A DNA stretch of 64,000 nt, from NCBI GenBank assembly GCA_022885665.1, contig JAGQDJ010000002.1, positions 310,001-374,000 on the forward strand, written 5' to 3'. A program made the translations under genes and the position numbers. Position 1 is the first letter of the stretch. Each line of letters begins with the position of its first letter. The notes beneath the pieces are model-generated. The model made no database searches. It was not told the origin of the DNA and worked only from the letters and a program-made list of their open reading frames with translations. Origin of the DNA: Triops longicaudatus. Taxonomy: Eukaryota; Arthropoda; Branchiopoda; Notostraca; Triopsidae. Of the stretch, positions 34,947 through 47,974 are shown piece after piece.

Positions 34947-37900
34947 ATGGCTGGATTAACAGCCGATCAAATCTTAGAGGATTTATTCACAAGCATCAGT
35001 GGAGTGGAATCAAATAAGAATTCTGCATCGGAAAGAGGAAATCTGAACAGCAGTGCAGCAAGTGTAGATTCTGGATTGGACATTACTAGATGTTTAGTGA
35101 AAGAATTCCAGGCATTCCTAGTTAAACAAAAGAAAGGAACTTCTGATATTGAAAGAGAAAAAGGTACGAATTTTGCTTACTTGTTGAATTCCTTGTAGTA
35201 AGAAGTTAGTTTGCGCTAAGATAATCGTGGATCATTAATAGGGGAAAAAATGGTTGGTCGAAGTGTGCCTCGACCATGTGTGTTGATTCCATCCTTATCA
35301 AGGGGAGTGCTAACCTTCTCTCCTTTCGTACAACACACATTAAACAAGCCAATCCGCAGATTTTAGAACTAGCGTTCTGTGTAGAGACAAGCGCTTCGTA
35401 CCTTCAGGAAAATTTGCTAGCTCCTTGCGAATTATTTTGTGAACTTTTTAAGTTGTTGACATATTCTTTCCATCTGTTTTGTATAGGATAACTTTTCTGT
35501 CACAAAATCTGTTTATTCAAACACAACTTTCTTAGTTACTCTGTACGGTCGTCATTCCAAGGATCAAGCGACCAATGCCACGAAAGATATTCTGCCTTCT
35601 TGACAGGTTCAGTAAAATGTCGCTATAATGAACCTGTTAAGGTATGACGCAAATGTTATTTGTAATGGACGGAAGTGGCCCGGGGTACCCAATGAAAGTT
35701 AACATTTTTATTTGGCATAAATCTCTTTAGATGAGCAGAATACTGTAACACTTGACGAGCTTCCTTCAGGAGATCGAAACTTAGGGGAAAGTGGGTCAGG
35801 TTTGGACACTTTATTTATTTTTTTATTTGCTACTGTCCGTATGTACTGGTACAGAGTAGTTTTGCGCGATTTAAGAGGTTACGTCGTCTGTCCCATTTGT
35901 CCAGTTTGTAGTTGTGGGTTTGAAATCAGCGAACGTGAAATATGTATAGCTTAGAAAGGTCTGGACGTACCCCAAGCATGGAGCAGGTTCGGATCTGCGT
36001 CGAGCACTTTCGGAGTTGTTTATTTTTTTAAGCAAGTGTAAATAAAAATATCACATGCATACGCCACAACTAGACTCTCCTATATTAAATTGACATGTAC
36101 GCAAAATTTCGCAGCAGATGCTGGTTTGAAATTTCGATTGTGAATTTAAACGCCGTTTAAATGTCAGTTTCCTGAAAAGATATTCCCGAATGAATTTGCG
36201 GAGTGTTTTTACGAGAAAATAACTGAAGTTCACTCTAAGCTGACAAAATAACATTTATAATAACATAAATAATATTCCAACTGGATTTAATGTTCGTTAC
36301 GTCTTCTAGCCGTTATGGTGACACCGGTGGTCAAATTTGGCATTCTGTTGCAGAACCGAGCATTATACGGATATACGGATAACTTGGAAATGTGGGGAGA
36401 GATCTGTTTATTTCAGTAAAAAAAACTGGCCAGCAACTAGATCAACGAAACTTCAAATGACCAGTTTCGACAGCAAATACTTTTTTTTGACATATAGAAC
36501 ATAACAGCTTAAGGTAGCGGTAGAGTTAAAGTGCGTAAAGCTAATAACTTAAAGAGTTGTCTCGCATGATCTCACAAGAAAAGTTAAATAATTTGTAAAG
36601 CCTGTTCAGTAGCGAAGCTTTTCTTCTGCTTAGAATACCTAACCGTTGAGTATCTTTTCGACAAATGTGTGGTTGATTTTTGACATTAATATTAGATTGT
36701 TCTTTAATTCCGATGTAATGTAAAATTCTCTACAATTAGATGAGCCATTCTTAGTTGTTGTCCTCCAAGCCTTCCTGCTCGAGTTTGACTTTAAGCATAA
36801 AAATGTCAAAAAATGGGTAATCCGACTTCCAATATCTTCGTGTCACAAATTGTTTGAAGAATTCCGTGTCTGGTGATGTCGAGGAGTCAGAATGTTACAA
36901 AGATGCGAATTTTTTTTTTTGGAAAAGCCATTGCTTGAAATTTTTTATAATGTATACGATAATTACATACAGTTTTTGTTAGATCCTATAATGTAAGATT
37001 ACGATATTTTAAGGTAACCGGTACGGATAGTCCGCACTAGATTTACCCATTAGTCCATTCTTCATAGTCCATTTTCCCTGGATACGCCCCTATGTAATAG
37101 CTTCTATATTTGTTTTACCCACAAAGGACCAGAAGCTAGATAACCCTATGCTAGAACAAGGAATCAAAGGTTTTTGGCGTGAAATGTCCAGAAAAATAGT
37201 GACGATATTTTTGGATCCCTATGAAAACCTTTGAAGCAGTCAAAGGAGAACCTTAAATAGACGTCAGAAGTCTAAAGGAAACCTCGAATACTCGCCAGCG
37301 TAAAACAAAAGTAATCGGACAGGACAGTGAGCATATGTCCGAATGTCCCTTTTCAAAACTGCCCCAAACACTCGGGGTACAATAAATGTAAATAATTTTT
37401 TTTAAAAAATGGGAAAAAGATCCTAGTTGCTGTTAACTTGTAAACTATCCTGTGAACTTGCTTAAGAGTTAATTAGCGTAAAAAATCTGGTACTGAACGA
37501 GACTTGATATGAAGTAGAAAAGCTTACTCGCACTTTTAATTTTTACTTAAATATAATAACTTCTCAACTCAGAGTTTGGACTAACTCTTCCTTACAACAC
37601 CTAGCTCTGTTGATTTTCTTTTTTTTCTGACAGAAGAATAGTAATGTGCGATTTTTTCTTGATAATGATTTTCCTCTTTCCTACCGTAAGTACTGTGAGC
37701 GTAAGTTTGGGTTGGATTTAAAGGTCAGATTGCAGCTGACTCATGTTTGCAGTTGTTTTGAATCTTTATCATATAAAATTTCCACGGTGGTTTTTCGTTA
37801 TAACCACAAAAAATTGCATACATGAGAAACAAAGACCTTAAGTGTCTTCGATATCAGAAAAATTTCGTTGTATCCGAATTGGCTACATCAGAAGCATTGA

Positions 37901-40900
37901 CTGTAGATATGTGTATGCAGTTGTCCGGGACCTAGGGACCTACTCAACAGTAACCGACATTTCGCTATAGTGAGATTTTATTGCTTCTTGTGTTTTGTTC
38001 CTTCTGAAGAGATTAAAGAGTTCGCTCTGCGTGAAATTGAAAGTTACATAGGTTATATGAACTCATTGGATGATACATTTTTTATTCGTCTATTCATTTA
38101 TTTTTTAAAGAATCTTTAATATTTGTGTTCAATTTTTCTTTTTCATTTAGGATCCAGAAAGCACAAAGAAAAGAAAAGGAAGAAAGAGAAAAAGAAGTTG
38201 AAAGAAAAGGGGGACAAATCCCCGTCCCAACGAAAAAACAAGAAGAAAAAGCGTGAGAAAGAGAAAGAGAAGCCTCCATCTGACCTCGAAGACGGAGAAA
38301 TCGTGGACAGGGGAGTACCTTGCTCTTCTTCCCGTGGTCGCGATTCTTGTTCCCGTTCCCGTTTCCTACATCATAAACACGACGAAGACACCCGTAACGA
38401 TGGCCATAAACGGTCATATGATGCTGCCTTCGCTCGCGACAAAGAAGAAGAAAAATTAAGTTCCAAACGTCTCCATGATCACCATCGACACTCTGATCGA
38501 CACTCGTTATCCCGTCGTGACCATTATCGTGACCATCATCGTAGCAATTACTCTTCATCAAATTCCTACTCACACAGCCGTTCCAGTCGCGATCACCAAC
38601 GTCATCGTCGTTCGTCTTCGAGAAATCGCTTGCCCGATTCTCGCGATCGCCGTCATCGTTCGTCATCCGGTAATCGCACGGGGCGACGCTCGGTATCGCC
38701 CGATTCTCGTCAGCGTTCGCGTTTGGATCACGACCGGATCGACAAAGCGAAATTACATGAAGCTGCGCGACGTAACTTGCAACGTATGAAAGCTAACGGA
38801 ACGCTACCTGCCGGTTTAGTGGACGCGAACATTGAAGCGCTCAAGCAACCGGAAGTACAGCAAAAAAGTTTGGCGGAGCTTACGGAGTACTGTCACAGTA
38901 TGTGTGAGAAAACTTCTGCTAGTGGACAAGGCCAACACGATTCAGAATTGTCAGACGGCGGAGAAAATGCCGATGTTTCTTTTAGGAAGCAACCTCATGT
39001 TTTAAGGACACGCCCAGAGAGTATCACTATGAATATTCGGAATGCTGTAGCATTGCCGGTCCGAAAAGCATCTGAATTGAAAACGCAATTAAAAGAGCAG
39101 TTTCCCGTCTCGACTGGCAGCCGTCATAAAACGAATGGTGAATATACCAGTCATTGTGCAGTCCTCCTATAAAGGAAGATTGCGAATAATTGCATGCTTC
39201 CGTTATTACTGATTTTTTTTTATGTTCAAGTGTTACGCTTGGAGTTGCGGTGCAAGTAGTAAACGAATGTAGTGGAGAGTCGGGTCATTTGTAACAATTC
39301 GTTAGGCTTAAGCTTTCATTCGTAGCACGAACTAAGCTAAAACCTAAATCTATAATCACTAGATCCAGACGTACATCTAATTACTTTAAAGATATGTTTA
39401 CTTGTTAAAAAAGAAGAAACTATCCTTCAAACTAAGCGCTGCTCATTTATTACAGCTGTACCGTCAAGCCAGGTAATTCTGAACGTATGGGTTAACTTTG
39501 AACCTTTTATGAGAAATTGTAGGCCATCTACTGCTCTTCACCTACGCGAGGCAAAAAAAACAAAGGCGTGATCAGATTCAGCAATGAATAGTCTTTTTAG
39601 GATAACAACACTAATTTTCCTTTGTGAAACATTTCCTGGCGACAAGAATTTGAAAGTAAGAGACTTGGCACATTTTTATTGTCTTTTAGTTTTACTAACA
39701 AACGACAACTACGATAGTTAGACGCAGCCGTTTTCGAAAAACATAGTACATTGACTAGTATTTCTACTACCTACATCAAAAGGACAGTCACAGCCTTTCG
39801 CAATTAAGATAACAAACGTAGCTAGCAAGTAAAATTCACGTATGAACATGATTTTAAGTATATTTGGTAAAACTTGTTCCTTGTATGAAGCGAAATTGTA
39901 TGTTCGGAATGGAACCTGGTGAAGTAGATTACTCAAATCAGTTAAGCTAAAATGCTTTAAAGGTGATAAAGTAGGGAAAAACAACCTAGTATTTTAAGCA
40001 GACACATTAGCGTAGTAACAGTTTAAGTTTCCAGTTGTGCAGAGTAGACCTAAATGACGATTGTCAGTAATTTTTTGTTTCTTTTTTTTAAATTTGGATC
40101 GCATCCCTATTTCTTAATGTAATTTTCCCTTCCTCATTCACGCTTTTCTTTATTCGCGAATTTTCTCTGGAGCTGAAGGATTATCCTCTCGAATAAGGAG
40201 CTTTGATTGCAATTGAAACCGTAGAAAGTGCAATCAAGTAGAGGAAGGATGGGGCAGTGTGGGCACTTTTCTGCTTTTGACTTTTCTCTTCACGTGCAGA
40301 AAAAAAATCAGTCCAAAGTTATACGCATTCAATGCTCTACTATCCTGGCTATCAATTGAAGTAATTGACGTAATATCAATTGAAGTAATATATCCCTAAT
40401 TGACGAAAAACAAGACCAGATGACCAAGAAAACTAGAGCCCCTTCCTATTGGAAATATCATAATAAAAACTTACAGTTACATTCCCTATCTTTACTGGAA
40501 ACTTCTAGCAGTGACTTGTCCAAAAAGATGATTTTGAGCAAATGCTTAATGACTTCAAGAAAAAGGCAGCGTTGCAAGGGAGCCCTCCGTTTTCCTCTGT
40601 TATGTTTTGGTCTGTGGGAGTGGTCATGTAGAAGGATTCAATGCGAAGAAAGGCATTTTGAATTGTGTGTAGGGCGCAGCGATGAGAAGTCAGTTCCACC
40701 TCATGGTAAAAATGGTTCAGTCCAAAGCATACCAAACCATCTGTCACCGATACAACTTACTTACGATGACAGGGAACTATACTGTTTAGATAAAGCAATT
40801 TGTTCACTTTAGATAACTGTAATGCACAAAATACAAGGGCCGAATATTTTACCATTCATTCACTGTGCCTGTTCAACATCAACAATCAAATCCCGCTGGC

Positions 40901-43900
40901 CTCACAAACATAGGCGCTACGGGGCCGACCGATGTGTCCAATGGCCGTTACGTCACAATGGACCAGGGGAAGTTTAAACTTGTCCCTCACGGTTTCTATC
41001 CGCGACACCATCACTTTGGAGTTCTAAAATCTGGTAAAAAATCAGTAGAGGTGAATTGTACCGCGTCTTTGGAGATGTTAATCTCCAGCTTATCCTCTGG
41101 ACAAAAAGTATTTTTTGCTTATTTTTTCGGTAAATACGTTGAACAGTACAACGAATTCACAAGGACCCTTTTCTTGCGAAAAGTGTAGTAAATTGAGTTT
41201 TTATTTTTTTCTCGTGTACGCTGTACTCTTTTTCGGTGAAACTTTTCGGGGTTGTACTTTATTTTACACACTGAGTGTGAATTTTTTTTACAGTTCCAAA
41301 ATATTGGTAGTTCATTAGTTATGATTTTTGTACGGTTTGTCCGACGTTGTCAATTGTCCCGTCTCTCTTCTACAAACATGAAAAGGAACATAAGCTTTAG
41401 GCTTTAGTACCTTCTTTTCTTCCAGTCTGCTTTTCATTCATACATTTACATAAAACAACTGAAGTTATTTTTCTTTAACGAAATTGGCCGACGCCTCCAA
41501 GCTGATTCACGTTAAGAGTACCAACAAGAAATTTTCTGTTATTTTTTGTTAAGAAGTTATAAGTTGCTTTAATGCGCACTAAAAACGATTTTCTAAAAGA
41601 ACTTTATCTGTAAAACTTTGGGGGTTTACTTGCTTATCGAAAATTTACCAGGAAGAATTTGTAAAATATTTTGAATGTGTGCACTACGTATTAGAATACT
41701 CAACTTTACGGTCACGAATCAATGGCGAAATTGTTTCCCCTAGACTCTTAGGTGACTCTTAGTTTTCAAAAGAAATAAGCGTAAGCGATACTAAAGAAAA
41801 CTTAATTGTTGTTTTCTTGAGATGATCTCGATCACCCAAATCCGAACGACATTTAACCATGACGGGTAATTTACCCACTATTGAGAAGCACTGAGCTAAG
41901 TAGTGTTGCTTTGCCGAATTTCACAATTTGTTCCCGTCGCCGAAAAGCTGTTGAATGAATTGTTTCGAAGTGTGTCTTGGGCTTTCCAGGTGCCCTATAG
42001 AATCAGTTTGGAACCGTAGTGTCTGCGCAATTAGTGTATTGTTTTATAGCATACTGTAAGCGTAAAATTTTTTTGGGGGGTAAATTACGGATGTTTCCCT
42101 AAGGAAACGGCGCAAATAGACTTTGTTTTCTATTGTTTCGGTCTAATGAAGGGGGACACAAGGTTGCCCAAGCCCACACGGCAATTCCTCAGTTATGACC
42201 AACTTTCCTTTATTTCTACCACCGATTACACACTTCTGAACTTACGGTACAACATTTCCAACTAGTTACAGATCAAATCGCTATGCTGCTGCTTTCAAAG
42301 TTGACTCAACACTGCCCACCTTTCCCTCTCGCTTCTTTCCTTCTGTCAAGGTTACAAGTTCTTACCTTGGGAGCTCGAGTCGAGGGATGGTTAGGTGTTT
42401 GTTGGGGGTAACACATGATTTGCTCATGATGAATTGCCTCGCCCAAGTGTCTCCATGCTTGACACACAGATAGGCCACCGTCCTGTAGCTCTGCTCTGAT
42501 GCGTCGGTGAAGATATGAATCCCAACGAGAGGTTCTTCCACTTCTGGGCACCCTTGTGTTTGCCACGTGCGAAAGACTCTTGCACCAATTCTTCCATGAT
42601 GCAAAGAAACTCGCAGGAGGTTTGTCGTTTCAATCTGTCCCGTGATGCCAGAGACTCTGTAGGTGTACTTTGTCGAAAAGGACCACGGGTGCCGAATATC
42701 CGAGCGGGTCATACACTTTGGCCACCTGACTCAGGATTTTTCTCTTCAACGATGCCTTTTATTTAACGTCAAGTTGGAAAAAGAATTCGTCTTCTTTGGC
42801 ATTCCACAGGAGTCCCAGTATCCTCTCCGTGGGTAGCTAGTCGTGGGCTAGGTCCAAGTTCGGATCAAGCCATTCCGACTTATCGATGATTTCCATGACC
42901 GCTCGCGACGTTGAGATCCATTTGTCCAGGTGTAAGCCACTCTTCGCCAGAAGTGTCATGTCTTCCGCGACCTTCGCTGCTTCTTCTGCGGTTGTGCAGG
43001 AGTCGAGGAAATTGTTGTCATAGACATTGGTAAGTACCTTCGATGCGGTCTCTGGATGTTCGTGCTAATGGTCTGTGGCCGTTCGTTGGAGAATGTAAAT
43101 GCATGTCGTTGGCGACGAGACGGCCCTGAATACCTGTACCACCATCTGATATGTCTGAGGCATTTCGGAGGAACCCGGAGGTCTCCAAAGGAACCAAAGC
43201 GCGGATTGGTCTGAGCTGCGAACCCGCACCTGTTGGTACATTTTTTCAACATCGGATGCAATCGCAACTCGATGAAGCTGGAACCGAAGCAAGACGCCAA
43301 TGAGATTTGCAGACAAGTCCGGTCCTTTTAACAGAGCGCCATTGAGGCTAGTTCCGGAGTAGCGCATTCAATGCGTCGAAACTAACCCGACTTGTTTTTG
43401 TGTGGATTTATAACGGCATGGTGTGGCAGGTACCATATATTCCCTGTCTCGGCGTCCTCGTCTTCATCCACTGACGAACCCGTCGAACCCGTCTTTGACG
43501 TAATCATCAATGGACCGCTCGTAGCTCGTTGCGAAGGTTGGTCCTTCAACAAACGCTTCTCCAGCAGACGAAATCGTTGTTGAGCGTAGGCACGATTGTT
43601 CGGCAAAATGGGTTTCGCTTTCTTCCAAAGGAGGCCTATCTCGTAACTTTCGTTGACTTTCATCGTGGTTCTTTCGAGGATCTGTAGGGTTGTCTGGTCC
43701 ACAGATAGCGGTGCTGGCGATGTGATGCCGAGGACTTCGGTGTCCCACAGTTTCTGGACTAGCCTATCAGGTTCATGGTCTTCCTCAGTTGTGCTTATCA
43801 CGTTTATAGGCTTCGTGTTGGGGCAGGCCCTTTTAAGAGGCACGGGCCCAAAGCGAATCCAACCAAAGGAAGTGAGCACGGCAATTGGTGCGTCGTCTCC

Positions 43901-46900
43901 GTTCATTGGGATTCGGACCTCCAGCTTTCGATAGACCCGGATTGTAACATCTGATCCCAGCAGAAGCATAACCGATTCTGGTACTTCGTCGGGAAAAGGT
44001 AAGTTCTCTAGGTGCTCAAATGCATCGGCAGTTTTCTTCTTGTTATGTTTCAAATTGAAGTCAGACAAGCACGGAACCACCAGAGAACGTTTCGTGAGGT
44101 GAATAAAGGTTCTGTCAATGACGAGATTTCATAATCCACCTCGTTACTCGACAGGACTGGGTCTTGCCTGTAGTAAGTTCCTGGACCGACTCGTTTGGGT
44201 GGACCTTCCAGACGAAGCTTGAGTTCCAGAACGTCGCGAATTAGCAAGACATCGCTTCCGGAGTCCAGCAATGCATGAGTCTTATTCGCTCGGCTGCCAT
44301 GGCTGATGCAGACTGGGACGATGGTTACCATCGTTAACGTCTTTGTGGATGGAATTTGAGTCACATTTACAATTGGTTGCTCGTTCTTCGGCCCTCCGGA
44401 CTACCGTCCTTAGACTTCTCCGTTTGTGGCTTTCTTCGTGGTTCCTTGTAACAGTTGATGGTGCCTTTTCTCACAACCTTCAAATCCGCACATCCATTTT
44501 CGTTTTCAGTCTCGACTGTAATAGCTGTCTTCCAAGCATGAGAAGCAGAGCCCTTTATCCCTCGCCAGGGCCAGGCGATGGTCCGGTTATAGACCAGCGA
44601 ACTTCTCGCACGCATTCAGTTATGTCTATTGCGTGCACGGCACGCCGCTCCTGCTGGGTGCTGTGTGATCGCGAGGATACAATGCTGACCTCCGCGCTCT
44701 GGACGGGGTACTCCGCTTGTTGCTTGTTGTCTTGTCATGGAAGTCACCTGGGCGCACTACTCTTTTGCTCGTGACTATCTCCTCAAGCTACTTGTCGAAT
44801 TATACTGTCGTTTGCCCCATTTATCGCGGTAACGCTCTGGCAGCTTGTCCACAGAGCTGCGCAATGATAGCATCGCAACAGAGTTTAACTTTTGCGTAAA
44901 TCTGTACTTGGTCAAGGTTTCCACAGCTTCATGAAATTCTCCCGCGGATATTTGCAGCGCGCCATATCGTTTCCGTGCATTGACTTCATGGTGTGAAGGG
45001 TGTCTATGAAAGCCCGTGCAATTAATTGCGGGTGTCCAAATTTGCTATGAAGGTCCCGCGGCGCCTGCCTATACAGAGCGGGCTTGTATAGTTTCCCTGC
45101 CATGTTTTTCTTAACGTTTTCGGTCTCTTTTACGCACGTTAGCTTGATGGCGTCTGAGCAATCCAAAGAATCAATCAATGATCGAAAGGATGAAATGAAC
45201 ATGGGCCATTTCCTGGGATCGCCGTTAAAGGGTGTTAAATCCAACTTCCGTGCGCGTGTACGCACGGTTTGGACTCCAACGCCATCTTCATGTATCCAAC
45301 GGTCATCAGAGGTCGTGGCTACGACTTCCTTTCTTCTTGGTGTTTTTTTCTCCCGGATAGAAATGTAGGGCTGCGGGGCGAGTATAGTCCGATTCTATTC
45401 CAGGCTGAGCTCTATTCTGCCTCTGGTCTTCCCATTCCTTCGCCCTTTGTTCTTCCAAAATTCTTCGTTTTTTAGGCGTTAGGTGTAAAGGAGTCTGGGA
45501 TATTTTTATGAATTACTGTGCGTACTGATGATTATAATGGCATATGACACAAATTTAACAGATACTCATTACAAACCAATTTATTCATAAACTTAAGTCG
45601 TGATTTAGCCTAGCGCTACGGCATGTGTTAGGCTTATATACGGATGAGAAGTGTTTTGTATGAGGTACGAAGAAATGGTGTCCTAATGAAAGTCAGTTAC
45701 ATGGTACAGTACAGTGATCCCACATTTACGCGGTAGATTGGTTCCACCAAAATACCGCGTAAACGGAAGCTATTAAACTGAGCCATATTTAACATGTGTA
45801 AGATGGAGATGCGTTCCGTGCCCTCAGAAAGTTTATTTTTATTGAGTTACAAAAATTTTGTAACAAAAATAAAATTTCAATTAAGATACATACGATATCT
45901 GAGCAATTATTATACTGCAGTCATAACTAGAAGCCTTTAAAGAATATTGCAAATCACAGAAATTAAATGCTTCCTGTTCGACATAACGCGCTACATCGAA
46001 TTCTATTCCAGCGAATCAGCTTTAATGCTTCAAAATTTCGCTTTTTAGAACCAAAATATATACCCTTATGTTGAAAGAAATTAAGTTTTAATTTTGAGAT
46101 ACAGCGCTGTATTTCGTGTAACTTTTAGCAAAACTTTATCAAATTTCCGACCGCATAAAAACGAAACCGCGTAAAACGAGACAGCGTAAATGGGGGGATC
46201 ACTACAAATTACCTTGTTTCTCACACTTCGTTGGTTGGATACCTGTTCAAACTCATGCCTTCTAAGTCAAAGCGTTTCTCCACGCAGTCTACATTTTCAT
46301 TTGTTTTAATACTGTTCTGACGGTGTAAATGGTGCCTGTTACCATTAAATTCGAAGTTTTTACAGATTTGTTCTTGTTCGTTATTTAAATGAAAGTACGT
46401 TCTATGTTAGTCTCCGTGTAATTTTTATTTATTGCTCGACTACCTTTTAATACTTTTAGTCCATGCTTACTCTTACTCATTTACGTCTCTTCCGGTATAG
46501 CTATTACGAAAATTCCTTTTGTCGTCCTACCTTCATTTGATTGAATTACGGGTTTGCGTTTATTTCGTTAGTTTTATTGAAAAATTGAATGATATCTATT
46601 CATGATTAGAGCTAGAATGGGTACCTGTCAAACCGACACCAGTATCGGCTCCGGTTATTCCTGCCGTAACGGTTGGTGACGAGGGCCACCATATGATTCG
46701 AAACAAATTGAACTTACCGGCGAAAGCAGAATCTAAACAGAAAGAAACAGGCGTGGTCGCACCCACCATAAGAACAACGGAAGCTGCCCCGGAGGAAACG
46801 GTAAACGAGAGTGAATCGAGGAAGAACTAAAAAACGATGATTATGGATGAAGGGTGATAAATTTGTGTTGTAAATGTTTTTTCTTGTTTTAAGGCGATAG

Positions 46901-47961
46901 TGGATATTGGGACGATCGTAGCGAAGCGATTGGAGGCTTTGCGTCGAATTACAGAGAATCCGTTGGATTATGAGGCTCAGATGGAATTGCAGGAGACGGA
47001 GTTGAAAGCCAAAGACTGGGTGAAAGCCAGCAAGCGTCAGAGTCAAGATTACGGAGGACTTGTGCAGTTGGATTGGACGGGAGAACCACAAGCTTGGGCT
47101 CGCAAAGTAAACGAATTTCCTTTTTTTGTATCGTCGAATTTTTCTTTATGAGCAACAAGGGAAAGGGAATGTGGATTGCAAGGCGAGCCGAGAGACGTAA
47201 AGGGAAGGAACGATAAAAGAGCTAAATCCTTTTTAATTTGTGTACTAGGACCAGTTGAAAGACGCGGAACCATTGAAGGGAGGGATTGGGTTGAAATTGT
47301 TGCAGAAAATGGGATGGCAACCTGGAGAAGGTTTGGGTCGTAATAACGAAGGGACTTTGGAGCCCTTGGCGTTGGATATTAAGATGGACAAAAAAGGTAT
47401 AGAATTTTTTAATCCTTTTCATGGATTTTATAAACTGCAATGGAATTATTAAAAGGAGTTAGAGAAGAATTATTCAAGTAACTTATAGTTTTTCGTTTTC
47501 TTTACTCAATGAAGCGGGAGTTCAATTCTGAGAACTTCTATTACAATTGGTATGTGTTCAAAAGCATTGAAGCTCTTCATTTTCTGTGTGGGTAGGTTTG
47601 GTCTCACGAGAAGAAGTGAGTAAACCCTTGGTGCAGAAGTTAGCCGTGGATTTCTCAGGTCGCCACCCAGTAAGTGCTCTTAATGAGCTCTGCTTAAAGC
47701 GTCGCTGGGGTGTACCGGTTTTTGAGCAAGTGATGGAAGCAGGCCCAGATCATCTAAAGTCCTTCCTTTTCAAGGTAACAATTAACACATCTTATCCCGC
47801 TTTGTTGCACTCTCGGGTCATATCTGTTTATCTTGCAGGTAATTGTGAACAAGGTCGAATACCGGCCAGCTGTAGCCAGCCCTAATAAGAAAGAAGCGCG
47901 TGTTCAAGCAGCTGCTGTTTGTTTGCAGGCGATGGGCATGTTACCTAAACCTGAATCTTAA
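34947..47961 (+). CDS. SON: SON, RS-rich splicing cofactor with G-patch and dsRNA-binding domain
   Basis: Seven exons: 34947-35163, 38151-39137, 46610-46800, 46894-47106, 47249-47396, 47596-47774, 47839-47961, giving 685 residues. SON is a nuclear-speckle protein that helps splice weak introns and organises speckles. Order: an N-terminal segment; a Lys-rich stretch and an Arg/Ser/His-rich RS region (about 73-265); the conserved RIDKAKLHEAARRN helix (from 268) with LAELTEYCHSM; QFPVSTGSRHK; EWVPV; a G-patch (about 541-588; MGWQPGEGLGRNNEG); and a C-terminal dsRNA-binding domain (about 609-680; HPVSALNELCLKRRW, GPDHLKSFLFK). It lacks the huge repeat regions of vertebrate SON and is nearer in size to insect forms. 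Introns 1 and 2 are 3.0 and 7.5 kb, far longer than elsewhere here. Phase allows direct joining, but a small missed exon in either cannot be excluded. Confidence 0.95.
35164..38150 (+). other. SON intron 1, no other feature seen
   Basis: 3.0 kb of AT-rich sequence between a GTACG donor and a TTTAG acceptor. Short frames at 35276-35491 and 36051-36254 have no resemblance to known families. No repeat structure stood out. Confidence 0.5.
40420..41188 (+). other. Two adjacent open frames of unknown nature
   Basis: Frames of 130 codons (40420-40812) and 107 codons (40865-41188) stand in the same strand as SON inside its second intron. The second, with VTMDQGKFKLVPHGFYPRHHHFG, looks protein-like in composition. 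Neither matches a family I recognise, and neither has clear splice sites. They may be remains of a transposon gene, a retrocopy, or chance. Confidence 0.25.
42850..43367 (-). pseudogene. BEL/Pao reverse transcriptase remnant
   Basis: An RT-like segment (ALLKGPDLSANLIGVLLRFQ, ASDVEKMYQQV, VFRAVSSPTTCIY) changes frame near 43060 and continues as FLDSCTTAEEAAKV. The place of the YVDD catalytic box reads Tyr-Asp-Asn-Asn, so the catalytic aspartate pair is lost. Frame break and active-site loss agree that this copy is dead. Confidence 0.8.
44050..44364 (-). pseudogene. BEL/Pao aspartic protease remnant
   Basis: A 104-codon frame with HALLDSGSDVLLIRDVL, the DSG form of the retropepsin active site usual in BEL/Pao elements (DUF1758). 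It runs out of frame into the linker at 43382-44080, whose start overlaps it. Confidence 0.75.
45712..46203. mobile_element. Pogo/Tigger-like MITE
   Basis: About 490 bp with inverted ends: left CAGTGATCCCACATTTACGC; right, on the other strand, (T)AGTGATCCCCCCATTTACGC. Subterminal CCGCGTAAA words repeat inward on both sides. The left end is preceded by TA, as expected for Tc1/mariner/pogo insertion; the right TA has mutated or the last base has changed. No transposase frame inside. Confidence 0.7.
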
Positions 47962-47968
47962 AATATAA

Positions 47969-47974
47969 AATAAA
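47969..47974 (+). promoter_or_regulatory. Polyadenylation signal of SON
   Basis: AATAAA begins 8 bp after the stop. A second AATAAA at 48183-48188 offers a longer 3' UTR. Confidence 0.5.

Larger units (their letters stand above)
42306..45480 (-). mobile_element. Decayed BEL/Pao-type retrotransposon, antisense in SON intron 2
   Basis: On the minus strand the pieces follow BEL/Pao order: a charged coiled-coil (about 45477-45370, RRILEEQRAKEWEDQ), a gag-like DUF1759 region (45265-44912, LTPFNGDPRKWPMFISSF), an aspartic protease (44364-44050, ALLDSGSDVLLI), the protease-RT linker, RT fragments, and a peptidase-A17-like tail (42712-42306, HIFTDASEQSY, LTIPRLEL). Several frameshifts and stops break it. 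No integrase and no LTR pair were found, so it is truncated at the 3' side. It cannot be active. Confidence 0.85.
39138..46609 (+). other. SON intron 2, hosts transposons
   Basis: 7.5-kb intron between a G|GTGAAT donor and a GATTAG acceptor; it splits Asn-Gly-type codon phase 1 and restores HKTNELEWVPV. It contains two unexplained plus-strand frames (40420-41188), a decayed antisense BEL/Pao element and a pogo-like MITE. Sequence at 39172-40400 and 41200-42300 shows nothing recognisable. Confidence 0.7.

Noticed and set aside
38094..38666. 190-codon frame on the minus strand
   Set aside because: It is the antisense shadow of the SON RS-rich exon; its Asp/Asn/His-rich composition is produced by the repetitive Arg/Ser codons on the other strand.
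42515..44774. Several plus-strand frames of 83-143 codons
   Set aside because: They are antisense to BEL/Pao coding remnants and show no independent resemblance.
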